From NCBI RefSeq assembly GCF_023195515.1, contig NZ_JALPKR020000002.1:558001-622000 (forward strand): DNA of 64,000 nucleotides, given 5' to 3'. The translations under genes were made by a program, and so were the position numbers. Numbering within the stretch: the first letter of the stretch is position 1; each line of letters starts with the position of its first letter. This document shows positions 19,441 through 27,542 of this stretch, in pieces. This DNA comes from Variovorax sp. S12S4. GTDB lineage: Bacteria > Pseudomonadota > Gammaproteobacteria > Burkholderiales > Burkholderiaceae_C. The notes beneath the pieces are model-generated. The model saw nothing but the letters and a program-made list of their open reading frames with translations, was not told the DNA's origin and made no database searches.

Positions 19441-20769
19441 GTGGCAAGCCTGGACAACGCCACCGGCCACAAGAACATGCAGCAGCTGATCCAGCTGCGT
19501 TGGTTTGCGGTGATCGGGCAGGTGATCACCATCCTGTTCGTGCACTACGGCTTCGGCATCCGGCTGCCGCTCGACCAGATGCTGCTGGTGCTGGCGTGCC
19601 TGGCTCTCTTCAACGTGGTGAGCCTGCTGCGCTCGCGCACGCTTCGCAAGGTGACGAACGGCGAATTGTTTCTGGCGCTGCTGGTCGATGTGGCCACGCT
19701 CACTGCCCAGCTTTACCTCAGCGGCGGTGCGACCAATCCGTTCGTTTTTCTGTATTTGTTGCAGGTCATTCTGGGTGCGGTGCTGCTCAAGGCATGGTCG
19801 ACATGGACCATCGTGGTTGTCACCGGCCTGTGCTTCGCGGGGCTGGCGCTTTTCTCGCGCCCCCTCGCACTGCCGCTCGACCACGACCGGGGGCTCTGGA
19901 GCCCTTATGTGCAGGGCATGCTGATCTGCTTTGCGCTCAATGCGGCGCTGCTGGTGGTGTTCATCACGCGCATCAGCCGCAACTTGCGCGCGCGCGATGC
20001 GCGGCTGGCCGACCTGCGGCAGCGCGCATCCGAAGAAGAGCACATCGTGCGCATGGGCCTGCTCGCATCGGGCGCCGCACACGAGCTGGGCACGCCGCTT
20101 GCCACGCTGGCGGTGATCCTCGGCGACTGGCGCCGGCTGCCGCATTTCAGTTCCGACCCCGAGCTGCTGACCGAAGTGGCCGAGATGGAACTGCAGATCC
20201 AGCGCTGCAAGAGCATCGTGAGCGGCATCCTGCTGTCCGCCGGCGAGGCGCGCGGCGAGTCGTCCGAAGAAACGACGGTGAGCACCTTCCTCGACGAACT
20301 GGTTGAAGAATGGCGCACCACGCGCCCCGTGGAAGAATTCGACTACGACAACCGTTTTGGCCGCGACCTGCCCATGGTTTCCGACTCGGCCGTGAAGCAG
20401 ATGATCTGCAACGTGCTCGACAATGCACTGGAGGCCTCGCCGCACTGGTTGCGCCTGGAAGTGGCGCAGGACGCCGATGCGTTGACGCTCACGGTCACCG
20501 ACGCGGGGCCGGGCTTTCCGCCCGCAATGCTGAAGCAGTTCGGCAAGCCCTATCAGTCAAGCAAAGGCCGGCCGGGCGGCGGGCTCGGGCTGTTCCTGGT
20601 GGTGAACGTGGCCCGCACGCTCGGAGGCCGGGTGGCGGTGCGCAACCGGCCCGAAGGCGGCGCCATCGTGTCCATTGCGCTTCCGCTCGCGGCCGTGGTG
20701 CTGGAGGAAGAGGACGACGACGAGGCCATCGACGACACCATTGCCATGACTGGAACCAAAAGCCCATGA
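19441..20769 (+). CDS. regB: RegB/PrrB-type redox sensor histidine kinase
   Basis: A 442-residue membrane sensor kinase with about six N-terminal hydrophobic segments. GGATNPF (95-101) matches the quinone-binding GGxxNPF box of RegB, the H box ASGAAHELGTPLATL holds H214, and C256 in LQIQRCKSI matches the redox cysteine just after the H box. ATP-binding motifs are NVLDNALEASP, DAGPGFPP and GGGLGLFL. It reports quinone-pool redox state to the partner regulator encoded next. The GTG at 19441 is the only start in this frame. The ATG at 19355 opens a plausible N terminus (MPTEDSAKT) in another frame, so the 5' end may also be shifted. Confidence 0.93.
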   Translation: MASLDNATGHKNMQQLIQLRWFAVIGQVITILFVHYGFGIRLPLDQMLLVLACLALFNVVSLLRSRTLRKVTNGELFLALLVDVATLTAQLYLSGGATNPFVFLYLLQVILGAVLLKAWSTWTIVVVTGLCFAGLALFSRPLALPLDHDRGLWSPYVQGMLICFALNAALLVVFITRISRNLRARDARLADLRQRASEEEHIVRMGLLASGAAHELGTPLATLAVILGDWRRLPHFSSDPELLTEVAEMELQIQRCKSIVSGILLSAGEARGESSEETTVSTFLDELVEEWRTTRPVEEFDYDNRFGRDLPMVSDSAVKQMICNVLDNALEASPHWLRLEVAQDADALTLTVTDAGPGFPPAMLKQFGKPYQSSKGRPGGGLGLFLVVNVARTLGGRVAVRNRPEGGAIVSIALPLAAVVLEEEDDDEAIDDTIAMTGTKSP

Positions 20770-21317
20770 CCGAAGAACCCGCCGAAGCCGAGCGCCAGTT
20801 GCTGATCGTCGAGGACGACGCAGCTTTTGCGCGCACGCTCGGCCGCTCGTTCGAGCGCCGTGGTTATGCGGTTACGCATGCAAGCAATGCCGACGAGGTC
20901 GAAGCGCTGCTGCAAGACCATTCGCCCGGCTACGCGGTGGTCGACCTGAAGCTCAACGGCGAAGCCTCCGGCCTGGCGTGCGTGCAGATGCTGCACCGGC
21001 ACAACCCCGAGATGCTGATCGTGGTGCTCACGGGTTTTGCGAGCATTGCCACCGCAGTCGAGGCCATCAAGCTGGGCGCCTGCCACTATCTGGCAAAGCC
21101 TTCCAACACCGACGACATCGAAGCCGCGTTCGGCCGCGCGACGGGCACCACCGAGGTAGAGTTGACCAACCGATCGACGTCGATCAAGACGCTGGAGTGG
21201 GAGCGCATTCACGAGACGCTCGCCGAAACCGGCTTCAATATTTCAGAGACTGCGCGGCGGCTTGGCATGCATCGGCGCACGCTGGCGCGCAAGCTCGGCA
21301 AGCAGCAGGTCAAATAG
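20766..21317 (+). CDS. regA: RegA/PrrA-type redox response regulator
   Basis: A 183-residue response regulator. The acidic pocket is IVEDD (14-18), the phospho-acceptor is D60 in VVDLKLNG, the conserved Thr is in VLTGFAS and the Lys in LAKPSN. A short linker leads to a Fis-type helix-turn-helix (NISETARRLGMHRRTLARKL). Size and layout match RegA/PrrA/ActR. It overlaps the kinase stop by 4 bases (ATGA). Known homologues control respiratory oxidases and carbon or energy genes, so the cyo operon and the formate dehydrogenases here are plausible targets (inference). Confidence 0.94.
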   Translation: MTEEPAEAERQLLIVEDDAAFARTLGRSFERRGYAVTHASNADEVEALLQDHSPGYAVVDLKLNGEASGLACVQMLHRHNPEMLIVVLTGFASIATAVEAIKLGACHYLAKPSNTDDIEAAFGRATGTTEVELTNRSTSIKTLEWERIHETLAETGFNISETARRLGMHRRTLARKLGKQQVK

Positions 21318-21332
21318 CAAGGCGAAATCGAC

Positions 21333-21995
21333 ATGAACTCCGGCAAGCCGACATCCGCAGTGCGTAGCCAGACCACGTTGGAAGAGATCTTCAACGCACT
21401 GAGCCACGGCCTCGGCCTGCTGCTGGCCATTGCGTCGCTGCCTGTCCTGGTCTACAGCGCCGCGCAAAGGGGGCAGGCCGCCAGCATCGTCGGTGCCTCG
21501 CTCTTCGCGGGAACAGCCATCGTGCTGTATCTCATTTCGACGCTGTACCACGCGTTGCCTACCGGCAAGGCCAAGGCCTGGTTCAACCGACTCGACCATG
21601 CGGCGATCTACTTGTTCATTGCGGGCAGCTACATGCCGTTTCTGTTCGGCGTGCTGCGCGGGCCCTGGGGCTGGACGCTGTTCGGAGCCATCTGCGCGGC
21701 GGCAGCGCTGGGCGTGGGTGCCAAGCTGTTCAACCGGCTGCAGCATCCGCTGTGGTCGACCGGGCTCTATGTGGCAATGGGCTGGATGGCGCTGATGGCG
21801 GCGGTGCCGCTGTACGAACGCATGTCGCCGGCAGGCCTGGGTTGGCTCGTGGCCGGTGGGCTTTTCTATACGGCGGGTGCGGTGGTCTTTTTGTTCGACA
21901 ACAAGGTGCGGTTTGCGCACTTTGTATGGCACCTGTTCGTGCTGGCCGGAAGTTCTTGCCACTTCTTTGCTGTGCTCTGGCATTCGCACGGCTGA
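21333..21995 (+). CDS. trhA: TrhA/hemolysin III family membrane protein
   Basis: A 220-residue PAQR-family membrane protein with seven hydrophobic segments. The family residues are visible: EEIFNALSHGLG (first His), YHALP, RLDHAAIYLFIAGSYMPF and the C-terminal HFVWHLFVLAGSSCHF. E. coli TrhA affects membrane-energised fatty-acid homeostasis, and hydrolase activity is proposed from the conserved metal-binding residues. It lies 16 bases behind regA but is probably unrelated to it. Confidence 0.93.
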   Translation: MNSGKPTSAVRSQTTLEEIFNALSHGLGLLLAIASLPVLVYSAAQRGQAASIVGASLFAGTAIVLYLISTLYHALPTGKAKAWFNRLDHAAIYLFIAGSYMPFLFGVLRGPWGWTLFGAICAAAALGVGAKLFNRLQHPLWSTGLYVAMGWMALMAAVPLYERMSPAGLGWLVAGGLFYTAGAVVFLFDNKVRFAHFVWHLFVLAGSSCHFFAVLWHSHG

Positions 21996-22005
21996 TCTTG
22001 TCTTG

Positions 22006-22035
22006 GCGCTGTTGTTCAGGGCGCTGTTGTTCAGG
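22006..22035 (+). repeat. Perfect 15-base tandem duplication
   Basis: GCGCTGTTGTTCAGG occurs at 22006-22020 and again immediately at 22021-22035. The second copy is the outer end of the left arm of the large inverted repeat, so the duplication marks the element's edge. Confidence 0.8.
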
Positions 22036-22293
22036 GCGTGTGCAAAGGCCACCGGGTACTCCCCCTCCGCGAATGTCCCCGGGGCTGCGCCCCTCCTCCT
22101 TTATTTCGCTGCGCGGAGCACCCGATGCCCTGTGCACTGGGGCACGTCGCTGGTGTACGGCTGATCAACCAGCGCTCTGAACTCGCACCCGCTGGCGGGG
22201 TGCCTTGCGCAGCGAAATAAAGGAGGAGCCGAAGGCGGGGGACATTCGCGGAGAAAGGTACCCCGTCGGCGGGTGCGCCGCCCTGAACAACAG
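22024..22293. repeat. Large imperfect inverted repeat filling the trhA-slyX gap
   Basis: The 302-base gap between trhA and slyX has no gene. It holds two inverted arms of about 90 bases: 22024-22114 and 22207-22293. Exact matching blocks are 15 bases at the ends (22024-22038 against 22279-22293), 14 bases (22067-22080 against 22238-22251) and 22 bases at the inner side (22093-22114 against 22207-22228). The 92-base centre contains further hairpins such as GCACCC-GCTGGC-GGGGTGC. No transposase is encoded. It looks like two inverted copies of one non-autonomous intergenic repeat and may end both converging transcripts. Confidence 0.8.
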
Positions 22294-22297
22294 GCTC

Positions 22298-22522
22298 TCA
22301 GTAATGCGGCGGCAACTCGTCCCGCAAGCTGCGCGCTGCTCCCTCTTGTCCCGCGTTCTGGCTCTGCTGTTTCAACTGGGTCACCTGAAGAATCAGGCTG
22401 TCGATCTGCTGCTGTTGGCGGTAGATCATCATGTTGAGTTGCTCCAGCAGATCGTCCGCGTAACTCGACTTGATCTCGAGTTCGGTCAGCCGCTCTGCAA
22501 TGTCGTCCGGTAGGTGTTCCAT
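22298..22522 (-). CDS. slyX: SlyX family protein
   Basis: A 74-residue SlyX-like protein, almost entirely a predicted coiled coil: RLTELEIKSSYADDLLEQLN followed by a Gln-rich heptad region. The C-terminal PPHY is the SlyX hallmark ending. Function is unknown. It is a small cytoplasmic protein often found near slyD, which is not here. It starts 4 bases after the stop of the OLD-type ATPase and ends at the border of the inverted repeat. Confidence 0.9.
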   Translation of the reverse strand: MEHLPDDIAERLTELEIKSSYADDLLEQLNMMIYRQQQQIDSLILQVTQLKQQSQNAGQEGAARSLRDELPPHY

Positions 22523-22526
22523 GGCT

Positions 22527-23978
22527 CTATTGGACAGGAACCGCCGCCAGAGCGCTTTCGTCGACTGGTGCAGCGGCCTCGTTCACCATGCGGCTCAGCA
22601 TGAGCGCGGCCCGCAATGGATACAGCGTGCGCTCATCTCCCTCTGCCTTGTTGCTCACGATGGTGCCGGTCGAGGGCGCCATGCTGGCCGTGCGCACCGC
22701 ATCGGGCCGATGAACCGGCACCATGAACGGCGAGTGCGTGGTGTAGATGATCTGGTTGCCGAAGTCCCGCTCGAAGTGCTCGAGTAAGTCGGCCTGCGAG
22801 CGCGCATGCAGGTGCAGGCCGGGCTCGTCCAGCAGCAGGATGGCATCGCCTGCACGGCCACCCTTGGTGTCCGCGAAGAAGGTGATGTAGAACGAGAAGA
22901 ACCATTGAAAGCCGCGGCTGCGCTCGTCGAGGTTCACTTCTACCTCGTAGGCGTCGTCGGGGTCGGACACCAGCGTGTCCATGTACGGTCCGTCGAGGTT
23001 GAAGCGCACCTTGAGCTCGCGGTCCTTCCAGAGCCGGCGAATCTCGGAAGTGACGACGGCGCCCGCGCGATTGACGAGCTGGTTGCGCGTGGCCAGGTCG
23101 TTCTTGTCCAGCAGGTCTTGCAGTTGCTGCGGGTCGAGCCCGGCCGCCTTGCAGAGTTTTTTGAAGCCCTGCTGCTCGGGCGCCGCCTGGCCCCAGCCCT
23201 TGCGCACCAGGTAGTCGGCAATGTTCTGGCGGCCGGGCAGCGCCGGATACTCATCCACGTAGATGAAGCGGGGCAGCTTCTCGAGCACCCACTGCTTTGC
23301 CTTCGCGAGCGCCGGCGTGTCGTTGGCAATCGCGCGGGCCATGTCCTCGAGCTCGACCAGCATCTGCTCCTGCTTGTCGCTGAGCTCGGCATCCGCAGCG
23401 GCCAGCGCCTTGCGCAAGGTTTGCAGCGCCTTCACTGCGCCTTCCGACCACCGGATGTAGTCGGGGCTCAGGATCATTGCGGCGTCGAAGGCGTCGGCCT
23501 CCTGCTCCAGCGTCGCCCTTGCTTCCTCGGCGACTTTCTCGGCCGCGGCCTTTACAGCCGGCACGATCTTGCGGACCTTGCCCTTGATGTCCGACACGTC
23601 GAGCGACAGCTCAGCCAAGCCTTCGAGTCCCGTCCAGCGCGCCGTGCCGTAGCCGCGGCCCGCGGTGACGTGCCGCACGTTGGCCGCGCGCGGAAGCATC
23701 TCCGCCAGTTCGGCCCACTCGCCCTCGTCGAGGGCCCAGCGTGTAGCGATGACCGGTGTATCGGCCTGGCACTCTTCAAGGCGGCGGTGCCGCGGAAAGT
23801 CCTTGATCGGGCTGAGCTCGGTTATGCCTTCAGCGGGGTTCAGGCTGTGCAGCGCACGCAGCAGGTTCGACTTGCCGCTGTCGTTGCGGCCGAGAATTGC
23901 CGTGAGCTGTGTGGAATCGATGGAGCCGCTGTCGTTGATCGAGCGAAAGTTGGTGATCTGGAATGACGCCAAGCGCAT
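22527..23978 (-). CDS. OLD-type AAA ATPase, truncated before the TOPRIM domain
   Basis: A 483-residue ABC-type ATPase of the OLD family. Walker A is GRNDSGKSN (30-38), and near the end ILLLDEPGLHLHARSQ supplies Walker B, with YTTHSPFMV as the H-loop region. A helical arm lies between. OLD nucleases continue after an LYPLRAAL motif into a C-terminal TOPRIM nuclease domain. Here LYPLRAAL is followed by about 24 unrelated residues and a stop, so the nuclease half is missing. No partner helicase (as in Gabija) or reverse transcriptase is nearby. It is either a remnant of a defence gene or an ATPase-only protein. Confidence 0.82.
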   Translation of the reverse strand: MRLASFQITNFRSINDSGSIDSTQLTAILGRNDSGKSNLLRALHSLNPAEGITELSPIKDFPRHRRLEECQADTPVIATRWALDEGEWAELAEMLPRAANVRHVTAGRGYGTARWTGLEGLAELSLDVSDIKGKVRKIVPAVKAAAEKVAEEARATLEQEADAFDAAMILSPDYIRWSEGAVKALQTLRKALAAADAELSDKQEQMLVELEDMARAIANDTPALAKAKQWVLEKLPRFIYVDEYPALPGRQNIADYLVRKGWGQAAPEQQGFKKLCKAAGLDPQQLQDLLDKNDLATRNQLVNRAGAVVTSEIRRLWKDRELKVRFNLDGPYMDTLVSDPDDAYEVEVNLDERSRGFQWFFSFYITFFADTKGGRAGDAILLLDEPGLHLHARSQADLLEHFERDFGNQIIYTTHSPFMVPVHRPDAVRTASMAPSTGTIVSNKAEGDERTLYPLRAALMLSRMVNEAAAPVDESALAAVPVQ

Positions 23979-24006
23979 GTAAGGGGGTTCTCATCGAATG
24001 AATGCA

Positions 24007-24037
24007 GGGCCGGGGAATGTATTGCATTCCCAGGCCC
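24007..24037. terminator. Strong hairpin between the permease and OLD-ATPase genes
   Basis: GGGCC-GGGGAATG-TATTG-CATTCCC-A-GGCCC forms a near-perfect stem of about 12 pairs with a 5-base loop. It lies past the stop of the FtsX-type permease on the minus strand and just before the OLD-ATPase start. There is no T-run directly after it, so it may be a pause or processing site instead of a classical terminator. Confidence 0.4.
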
Positions 24038-24081
24038 TTCCCGCCCGCGGCTAAAGAAAAAAATCTATCTCTATCAATTAC

Positions 24082-26598
24082 TCACTCGGCCGCGCGCCGC
24101 AGCGTATCCACCACCGGCCTGCGCAGCACGTCGCGCAAGCCCCACCATCCCGCGGCCAGCGCCAGCACGGCACCCGCGAGCGCCCCGGCCACCGGAACCA
24201 CGGGCGATGCGGTCCAGGTGAAGTCGAACACGTAGCGCGCAAGCCCCCAACCGATGACCGAGGCCACGATGCTCGCCAGGAAGCCGGCGAGCAGGCCGAC
24301 ACCGGCCAGCTCGGCGCGCTGCACCTGGCGCAGCAGGCTGGCGCGGGCGCCGACCGCGCGCATCACCGCGAACTCGCGCGCGCGCTCTTCGCGCGTGGCG
24401 GTGACCGCGGCAAACAGCACCACAAGGCCCGCCGCAAGCGTGAAGCCGAACAGGAACTCGACCGCGCGAATCACCTGGTCGAGCACGCGCTGCACCTGGT
24501 TGATGGTGGCGCTCATGTCCACGTTGGTCACGTTGGGGTAGCTGCGCACCAGCGCGTTGTCGAAGCCACGGGTTTCGGGTGCGCGGAAGGCGCCCATGTA
24601 GGTCACGGGCACATCGGGCAATGCGGCCACGGTGTACATCACGAAGAAGTTCGCATGCATCGAACCCCAGTCGACCTTGCGCAGCGAGGTGATGCGTGCG
24701 TCGTTCTGCATGCCGCCGATGTCGAAGCGCAGCACGTCGCCCAGCTTGAGGCCGAGCGTTTCGGCCAGGCCTTCTTCCACGCTCACTTCGCCGGGCGCGT
24801 CGGGCTTCCACGCACCCGCGACGATGCTGTTGTGCGACGGCGCCTCCACGCTGTTGCTGAGGTTGAACTCGCGGTCCACCAGGCGCTTGGCGCGGTCTTC
24901 CACATAGTCGTCAGGCGACACCGGCTTGTCGTTGATGGCCACCAGCCGGCCGCGGATCATCGGGTACCAGTCGAACTTTTTCACGCCCGCATCGCGCAGC
25001 GATTTCTGGAACGCCGTGCTCTGGTCGGGCATGACGTTGATGACGAAGCGGTTCGGTGCATCGGGCGGCGTGGCCTTGCGCCAGCTCGCAACCAAATCGG
25101 TGCGCAGCAGCACCAGCAGCACCAGCGCAAGCAGGCCGACTGCCAGCGCGCTCACTTGGACCACGGCGTACGCCGGCCGCGCCGAGATCTGGCGCGTGGC
25201 CAGCACCAGCCAGCGCGGCGCGGTGGTTTCGTTGACGCTGCGGCGCAGCACCTTCACAGCGAGCCAACTCAGCAGTGCGAACACGGCCACGGCGCCCGCA
25301 AAGCCGCCGACGGCGATCAGGCCCAGCTTCAGGTCGCTGCTGGCCGCGATCAGCAAGGCCGCAAAGCCGGCCACGCCGATGCCCAGCACCGCGAGCGACG
25401 CGGGCTTGAGCCCGCCGACATCGCGCCGGATCACCCGCAGCGGAGGCACCTTGGCCAATTGAAGCACCGGCGGCAGGCCGAAGGCGAACAGCAGCGTGAG
25501 CCCCATGCCCAGGCCGAACGCCACGGGCCACAAGGTGGCCGCCGGCAGCGCCGTTTCCACGAGCCCCGCAAGCAGCACGACGAACACGTAGTGCACGGCA
25601 AAGCCGATGGCCACGCCGAGGCCGCTGGCGACGATGCCGACGACCGCGAATTCGAACGAATACGCCATGGCGATGGTGCGCTGGCTCTGGCCGAGCACGC
25701 GCAGCATGGCGCAGTCATCGAGATGATTGGCCGCAAAGCCGCGCGCGGCCAGCGCCACGGCCACGGCCGAGAGCAGCGCCGCTAGCAGCGCGACCAGGCT
25801 CAGGAATTTCTCGGCCCGGTCCAGCGTCTGGCGCATTTCGGGGCGCCCGCCTTCGAAGGAGTCGAGCCGCACGCCGCGCATTTCGCCCTTCTTGATGGTG
25901 GCCTCGGCCCAGTCGGAAAAGCGCTTGACGTCTGCATCGTCTCCGGCCACGGCATAGCGGTAGCCCACCCGGCTGGCGGGCTGCACGAGGCCGGTGCGCG
26001 GCACGTCGGCCTGGTTGAGCATGACGCGCGGCGAAAAGCTCATGAAGCCAGCGCCCCGGTCGGGTTCGAGCGTGATGACGCGTCCGATGCGCAGGCTGCT
26101 GTCGCCAAGAAGAAGCATGTCTCCCACCTTGAGCGCGAGCGAATCGAGCAGCGAGGCATCGACCCAGACCTCGCCCGCCGGGGGAATGTCGCGCGTGATG
26201 CTGCCGGGTGCATCGGCGGCATTCGCGGTTTGCAGGTTGCCGCGCAATGGGTAGCCCGCGGTCACGGCTTTCAGCGCCACCAGCTTGCTGGCACCGCCCT
26301 GGGCGTCGTCGGCCCGCGCCATGGTGGGAAAGCCGTAGGTGCTGGTGCCCTGGAGCCCGTACGTGCGTGCCTGCGCGATGAAGGCCTCGGGCGTGGGGTT
26401 GTCGCTCACTATCACCGCGTCGCCGCCGAGCAGCTGCCGCGCATCGCGCTGCAAGCCTCCCTGCAATCGGTCGGCAAAGAAGCCGACGGCCGTGAGTGCG
26501 GCCACGGCCAGCAGCACGGCAACGATCAAGAGGCGCAGTTCGCCGGCGCGCAAATCGCGCCAGAGGGTGCGCCAGCCAAGGCGGAGGGAGGCATTCAT
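24082..26598 (-). CDS. FtsX-like ABC transporter permease (YbbP type)
   Basis: An 838-residue inner-membrane protein with two FtsX domains and two MacB-type periplasmic regions. The first helix is LRLLIVAVLLAVAALTAVGFF, the first FtsX core is around 260-380, and the second is around 720-838 with AREFAVMRAVGARASLLRQV. This architecture matches E. coli YbbP, which works with the ATPase YbbA, probably in lipid or lipoprotein handling. No ATPase gene is adjacent here. I start it at the ATG at 26598 (MNASLRLGWRTLWRDLRAGE). The open frame upstream overlaps fdhD antiparallel frames and is not coding. Confidence 0.92.
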   Translation of the reverse strand: MNASLRLGWRTLWRDLRAGELRLLIVAVLLAVAALTAVGFFADRLQGGLQRDARQLLGGDAVIVSDNPTPEAFIAQARTYGLQGTSTYGFPTMARADDAQGGASKLVALKAVTAGYPLRGNLQTANAADAPGSITRDIPPAGEVWVDASLLDSLALKVGDMLLLGDSSLRIGRVITLEPDRGAGFMSFSPRVMLNQADVPRTGLVQPASRVGYRYAVAGDDADVKRFSDWAEATIKKGEMRGVRLDSFEGGRPEMRQTLDRAEKFLSLVALLAALLSAVAVALAARGFAANHLDDCAMLRVLGQSQRTIAMAYSFEFAVVGIVASGLGVAIGFAVHYVFVVLLAGLVETALPAATLWPVAFGLGMGLTLLFAFGLPPVLQLAKVPPLRVIRRDVGGLKPASLAVLGIGVAGFAALLIAASSDLKLGLIAVGGFAGAVAVFALLSWLAVKVLRRSVNETTAPRWLVLATRQISARPAYAVVQVSALAVGLLALVLLVLLRTDLVASWRKATPPDAPNRFVINVMPDQSTAFQKSLRDAGVKKFDWYPMIRGRLVAINDKPVSPDDYVEDRAKRLVDREFNLSNSVEAPSHNSIVAGAWKPDAPGEVSVEEGLAETLGLKLGDVLRFDIGGMQNDARITSLRKVDWGSMHANFFVMYTVAALPDVPVTYMGAFRAPETRGFDNALVRSYPNVTNVDMSATINQVQRVLDQVIRAVEFLFGFTLAAGLVVLFAAVTATREERAREFAVMRAVGARASLLRQVQRAELAGVGLLAGFLASIVASVIGWGLARYVFDFTWTASPVVPVAGALAGAVLALAAGWWGLRDVLRRPVVDTLRRAAE

Positions 26599-26669
26599 GG
26601 GCGAGACGATAGCCGACGCGGGCGCGCCGGCGCCTTTCAGGGACTTACCGCGAATAGGGAGAACAGCCC

Positions 26670-27542
26670 TTAGGCCGGATTGCGGCGCGCGAGTTCCGGC
26701 TGCAGCACGAGCCGGTCGACACCCGCATAGCAGACGAAGTGCCGGTTGGTGGCACGGCCAATGGCGCACAGGCCGACGCGCGTGGCCACCTCGTGGCCCA
26801 TTTGCGTGATGCCGCTGCGCGAAACCACGATGGGCACGCCCATCTGTGCCGACTTGATCACCATTTCGCTGGTGAGCCGGCCTGTCGTGTAGAAAACGCG
26901 GTCGCCCGCCAGAGCGCCCGCCGGCTGCATGGCGCACCAGCCCGCAATGGTGTCGATGGCGTTGTGCCGGCCCACGTCTTCGACGAAGCAGTGCATCGTC
27001 GCCTCGGTACCGCCGGGCTCCAGCGTGAACAGCGCACACCCGTGCACCGAACCGGCCGACTTGTAGGTGCTCTCCTGGAGCCGGATGGCGTTGACCAGCG
27101 CATAGAGCTGCGCCTGCGTCATGCGGGTGGGCGGCAGCCGGAGCTTGTCGATGTCGGCCATCAAATCGCCGAACACGCTGCCCTGGCCGCAGCCGGTGGT
27201 CACCACCTTTTTCGCGGTGCGCTCTTCGATGCGGTCGATGCCGGCGTGCGTCTTGACCGCCGCGGCGCCCACTTCCCAGTCGACCGTGACCGACTCGACG
27301 TCAGCGGCCGATTCGATCAGGCGCTGGTTCAGCAGGTAGCCCAACACCAGCAGTTCGGGCTGGGCGCCGAGCGTCATCAGCGTGACCAGCTCGCGCCGGT
27401 CCACATACACCGTGAGATCGCGCTCGGCCGGAATGGACACGGTGCCATGGGCGCCATGCTCATCGACGACCGCGACCTCGCGCGTGAGCGCGGCGCGGGC
27501 CTGGGTAAGACGGGGAAGCTGCAACGGCAAACGCGTCGTCAC
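26670..27542 (-). CDS. fdhD: Formate dehydrogenase accessory sulfurtransferase FdhD
   Basis: A 290-residue FdhD, which transfers sulfur from IscS to the Mo-bisMGD cofactor and is needed for formate dehydrogenase activity. The family motif TTGCGQGSVFG contains C118, matching the essential cysteine. The second cysteine of the E. coli CxxC pair is replaced by Gly. The GTG at 27542 overlaps the stop of the preceding gene (GTGA), so it is the last gene of the formate dehydrogenase operon. MHCFVEDVGRHNAID and FYTTGRLTSEMVIKS are further conserved stretches. Confidence 0.95.
   Translation of the reverse strand: MTTRLPLQLPRLTQARAALTREVAVVDEHGAHGTVSIPAERDLTVYVDRRELVTLMTLGAQPELLVLGYLLNQRLIESAADVESVTVDWEVGAAAVKTHAGIDRIEERTAKKVVTTGCGQGSVFGDLMADIDKLRLPPTRMTQAQLYALVNAIRLQESTYKSAGSVHGCALFTLEPGGTEATMHCFVEDVGRHNAIDTIAGWCAMQPAGALAGDRVFYTTGRLTSEMVIKSAQMGVPIVVSRSGITQMGHEVATRVGLCAIGRATNRHFVCYAGVDRLVLQPELARRNPA

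Noticed and set aside
22006..22293. Insertion sequence in the trhA-slyX gap
   Set aside because: Too short, and no transposase or catalytic motif in any frame; treated as a non-coding repeat.
22527..23978. Gabija or retron defence system
   Set aside because: No TOPRIM domain, no GajB-type helicase and no reverse transcriptase nearby.
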